From the IMG/VR virus record IMGVR_UViG_3300000545_000003, positions 1 through 29,436 of that record: a DNA stretch of 29,436 bases, one strand, 5' to 3'. A program made the translations under genes and the position numbers. The notes below the pieces were generated by a model. It made no database searches. It was not told the origin of the DNA and worked only from the letters and a program-made list of their open reading frames with translations. Positions 28,724 through 29,436 of the stretch are shown piece after piece; positions within the stretch are counted from its first letter, which is position 1, and each line of letters begins with the position of its first letter. The DNA is from a virus.

Positions 28724-29436
28724 TAACGTACCAGTTCCAGAAAAGCGTAAGCGCGGTAGACCACGCAAGGATGGCAATGTTAATCCTAATCAAACTGCAT
28801 TGCCAAATCACAAGCCTAAGCAAGCTAGCCCTAGCGCTTCACTGATTACAGCCCTACGTTTCATCAGCGTTGCGCAACGCAAGGCTGGACCCACTAACGT
28901 ACAGTTTTGTAATGCAAGTCATGGCTGGATTGCAGCCAGCGATGGCATCGTTACAGCCGCGCATCCAATACAGGAAAATATCGAAACATGCCCACAAACT
29001 CATCCGCTTATGGAAGCGCTTGCGACGGTTGCTCAAGAACGTGAGCTATCCATTACGCAACTGACTCCCCATGCGCTTGCGATTACCAGTGGCGCATTCC
29101 GAGGGCTGATATCGTGTGTCGATTCGTCCGAGATTCCGATTACAGGACCGGACCCCGTTTTCATGGCGCTCGACGGTGCGCAAGGGCTAGCGATTCAGCG
29201 CGCGCTAGCAGGGGTGTCCAGCTTGGCCGTGGATGGCTCGCCCGAACCGGCTAAGGCTGGCGTATACCTGCAACCCCGGACGGCTGTAGCGACCGATGGC
29301 GCGGCCCTACTCGAGTCTTGGCATGGTGTTGAGTTGCCCGGTGCTGTGCTCATGCCACGGTATGCAGCGGTCGCAATCGGCATAACCAAGGCTGGACTGA
29401 TTGGCATCGGTGCTAGCGCCAGTTCAGTTACATTTC
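28707..29436 (+). CDS. Divergent sliding clamp (DnaN-like) with AT-hook, partial
   Basis: 243 residues are visible; the frame runs off the right edge. Residues 13-23 are a classic AT-hook (KRKRGRPRKDG). After a linker, the clamp pattern appears: AASDGIVTAAHPI (76-88), AITSGAFRGLISCVD (125-139), VATDGAALLESWHG (194-207), LPGAVLMPRYAAVAI (210-224) and a final GASASSVTF. This resembles the beta clamp's repeated folds, where 'ATDG' and 'LPRKA' strings recur. Bacterial DnaN is about 366 residues, so perhaps a third is missing. It overlaps the preceding gene by 17 bases. The AT-hook may anchor the clamp to AT-rich phage DNA (inference). Confidence 0.65.
   Translation, partial: MTVVDDNVPVPEKRKRGRPRKDGNVNPNQTALPNHKPKQASPSASLITALRFISVAQRKAGPTNVQFCNASHGWIAASDGIVTAAHPIQENIETCPQTHPLMEALATVAQERELSITQLTPHALAITSGAFRGLISCVDSSEIPITGPDPVFMALDGAQGLAIQRALAGVSSLAVDGSPEPAKAGVYLQPRTAVATDGAALLESWHGVELPGAVLMPRYAAVAIGITKAGLIGIGASASSVTF

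Noticed and set aside
1-29436. Temperate phage or prophage
   Set aside because: No integrase, excisionase or attachment site is visible; the HTH protein alone does not show lysogeny, though genes outside the window could.

Overview
The window is part of the genome of a tailed double-stranded DNA phage of the long-tailed (siphovirus-like) type, infecting a Gram-negative bacterium. The evidence is a complete packaging-and-head gene series (small and large terminase, DUF4055-type portal, MuF-like protein, scaffold, capsid, connector, tail terminator, tail tube), a holin / SAR endolysin / two-spanin lysis cassette (spanins imply an outer membrane), and a replication-recombination module. Base composition is near 50% GC. 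I see no integrase, so a temperate lifestyle is not supported here. The genome continues past both ends: the tail tube gene is cut at the left edge and a sliding-clamp-like gene at the right edge.

Layout. (1) 1-10,580, minus strand: one long, tightly coupled late operon in the order holin, lysozyme, Rz-like, Rz1-like, terminase small, terminase large, portal, MuF, scaffold, capsid, acidic protein, structural protein, connector, head-tail, tail terminator, tail tube. A 25-bp imperfect stem-loop lies between the acidic protein gene and the next structural gene. (2) 10,581-11,110: structured noncoding DNA with a minus-strand intrinsic terminator. (3) 11,111-14,262, minus strand: a small-gene operon starting with a VRR-NUC nuclease and ending with a two-domain phage protein; it contains a tandem duplicated gene pair and two tiny membrane proteins. 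(4) 14,263-16,367: about 2.1 kb with no convincing gene. It has an abrupt C-free to G-poor strand switch around a perfect 14-bp inverted repeat, tandem 10-bp repeats, three dispersed copies of an AT-rich element, and a 2.5-copy operator-like repeat. This is my candidate replication or control region. (5) 16,368-19,029, minus strand: small unknown genes, most with their own copy of one promoter/operator cassette. (6) 19,184-23,211, minus strand: an HTH protein, a primase-polymerase/helicase, a zinc ribbon, a nucleotidyltransferase and two small proteins. (7) 23,212-23,600: divergent control region. (8) 23,601-29,436, plus strand: recombination/replication operon with a small unknown protein, a P-loop ATPase (Sak4-like), a DUF669-type ssDNA-binding protein, a Cas4/RecB-like Fe-S nuclease, an SF2 helicase, three small proteins and a divergent sliding clamp carrying an AT-hook.

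How it works together (inference). The HTH gene and the plus-strand operon diverge from one control region, as in early phage switches. The primase-helicase on one arm and the ATPase, ssDNA-binding protein, nuclease, helicase and clamp on the other form a replication/recombination set. No DNA polymerase is visible, so the clamp and primase may recruit the host replisome. Three signals stand out beyond the gene list: an array of near-identical promoter cassettes, an octamer (TGTGGGCA) present about 18 times against roughly one expected by chance, and strong depletion of GATC.
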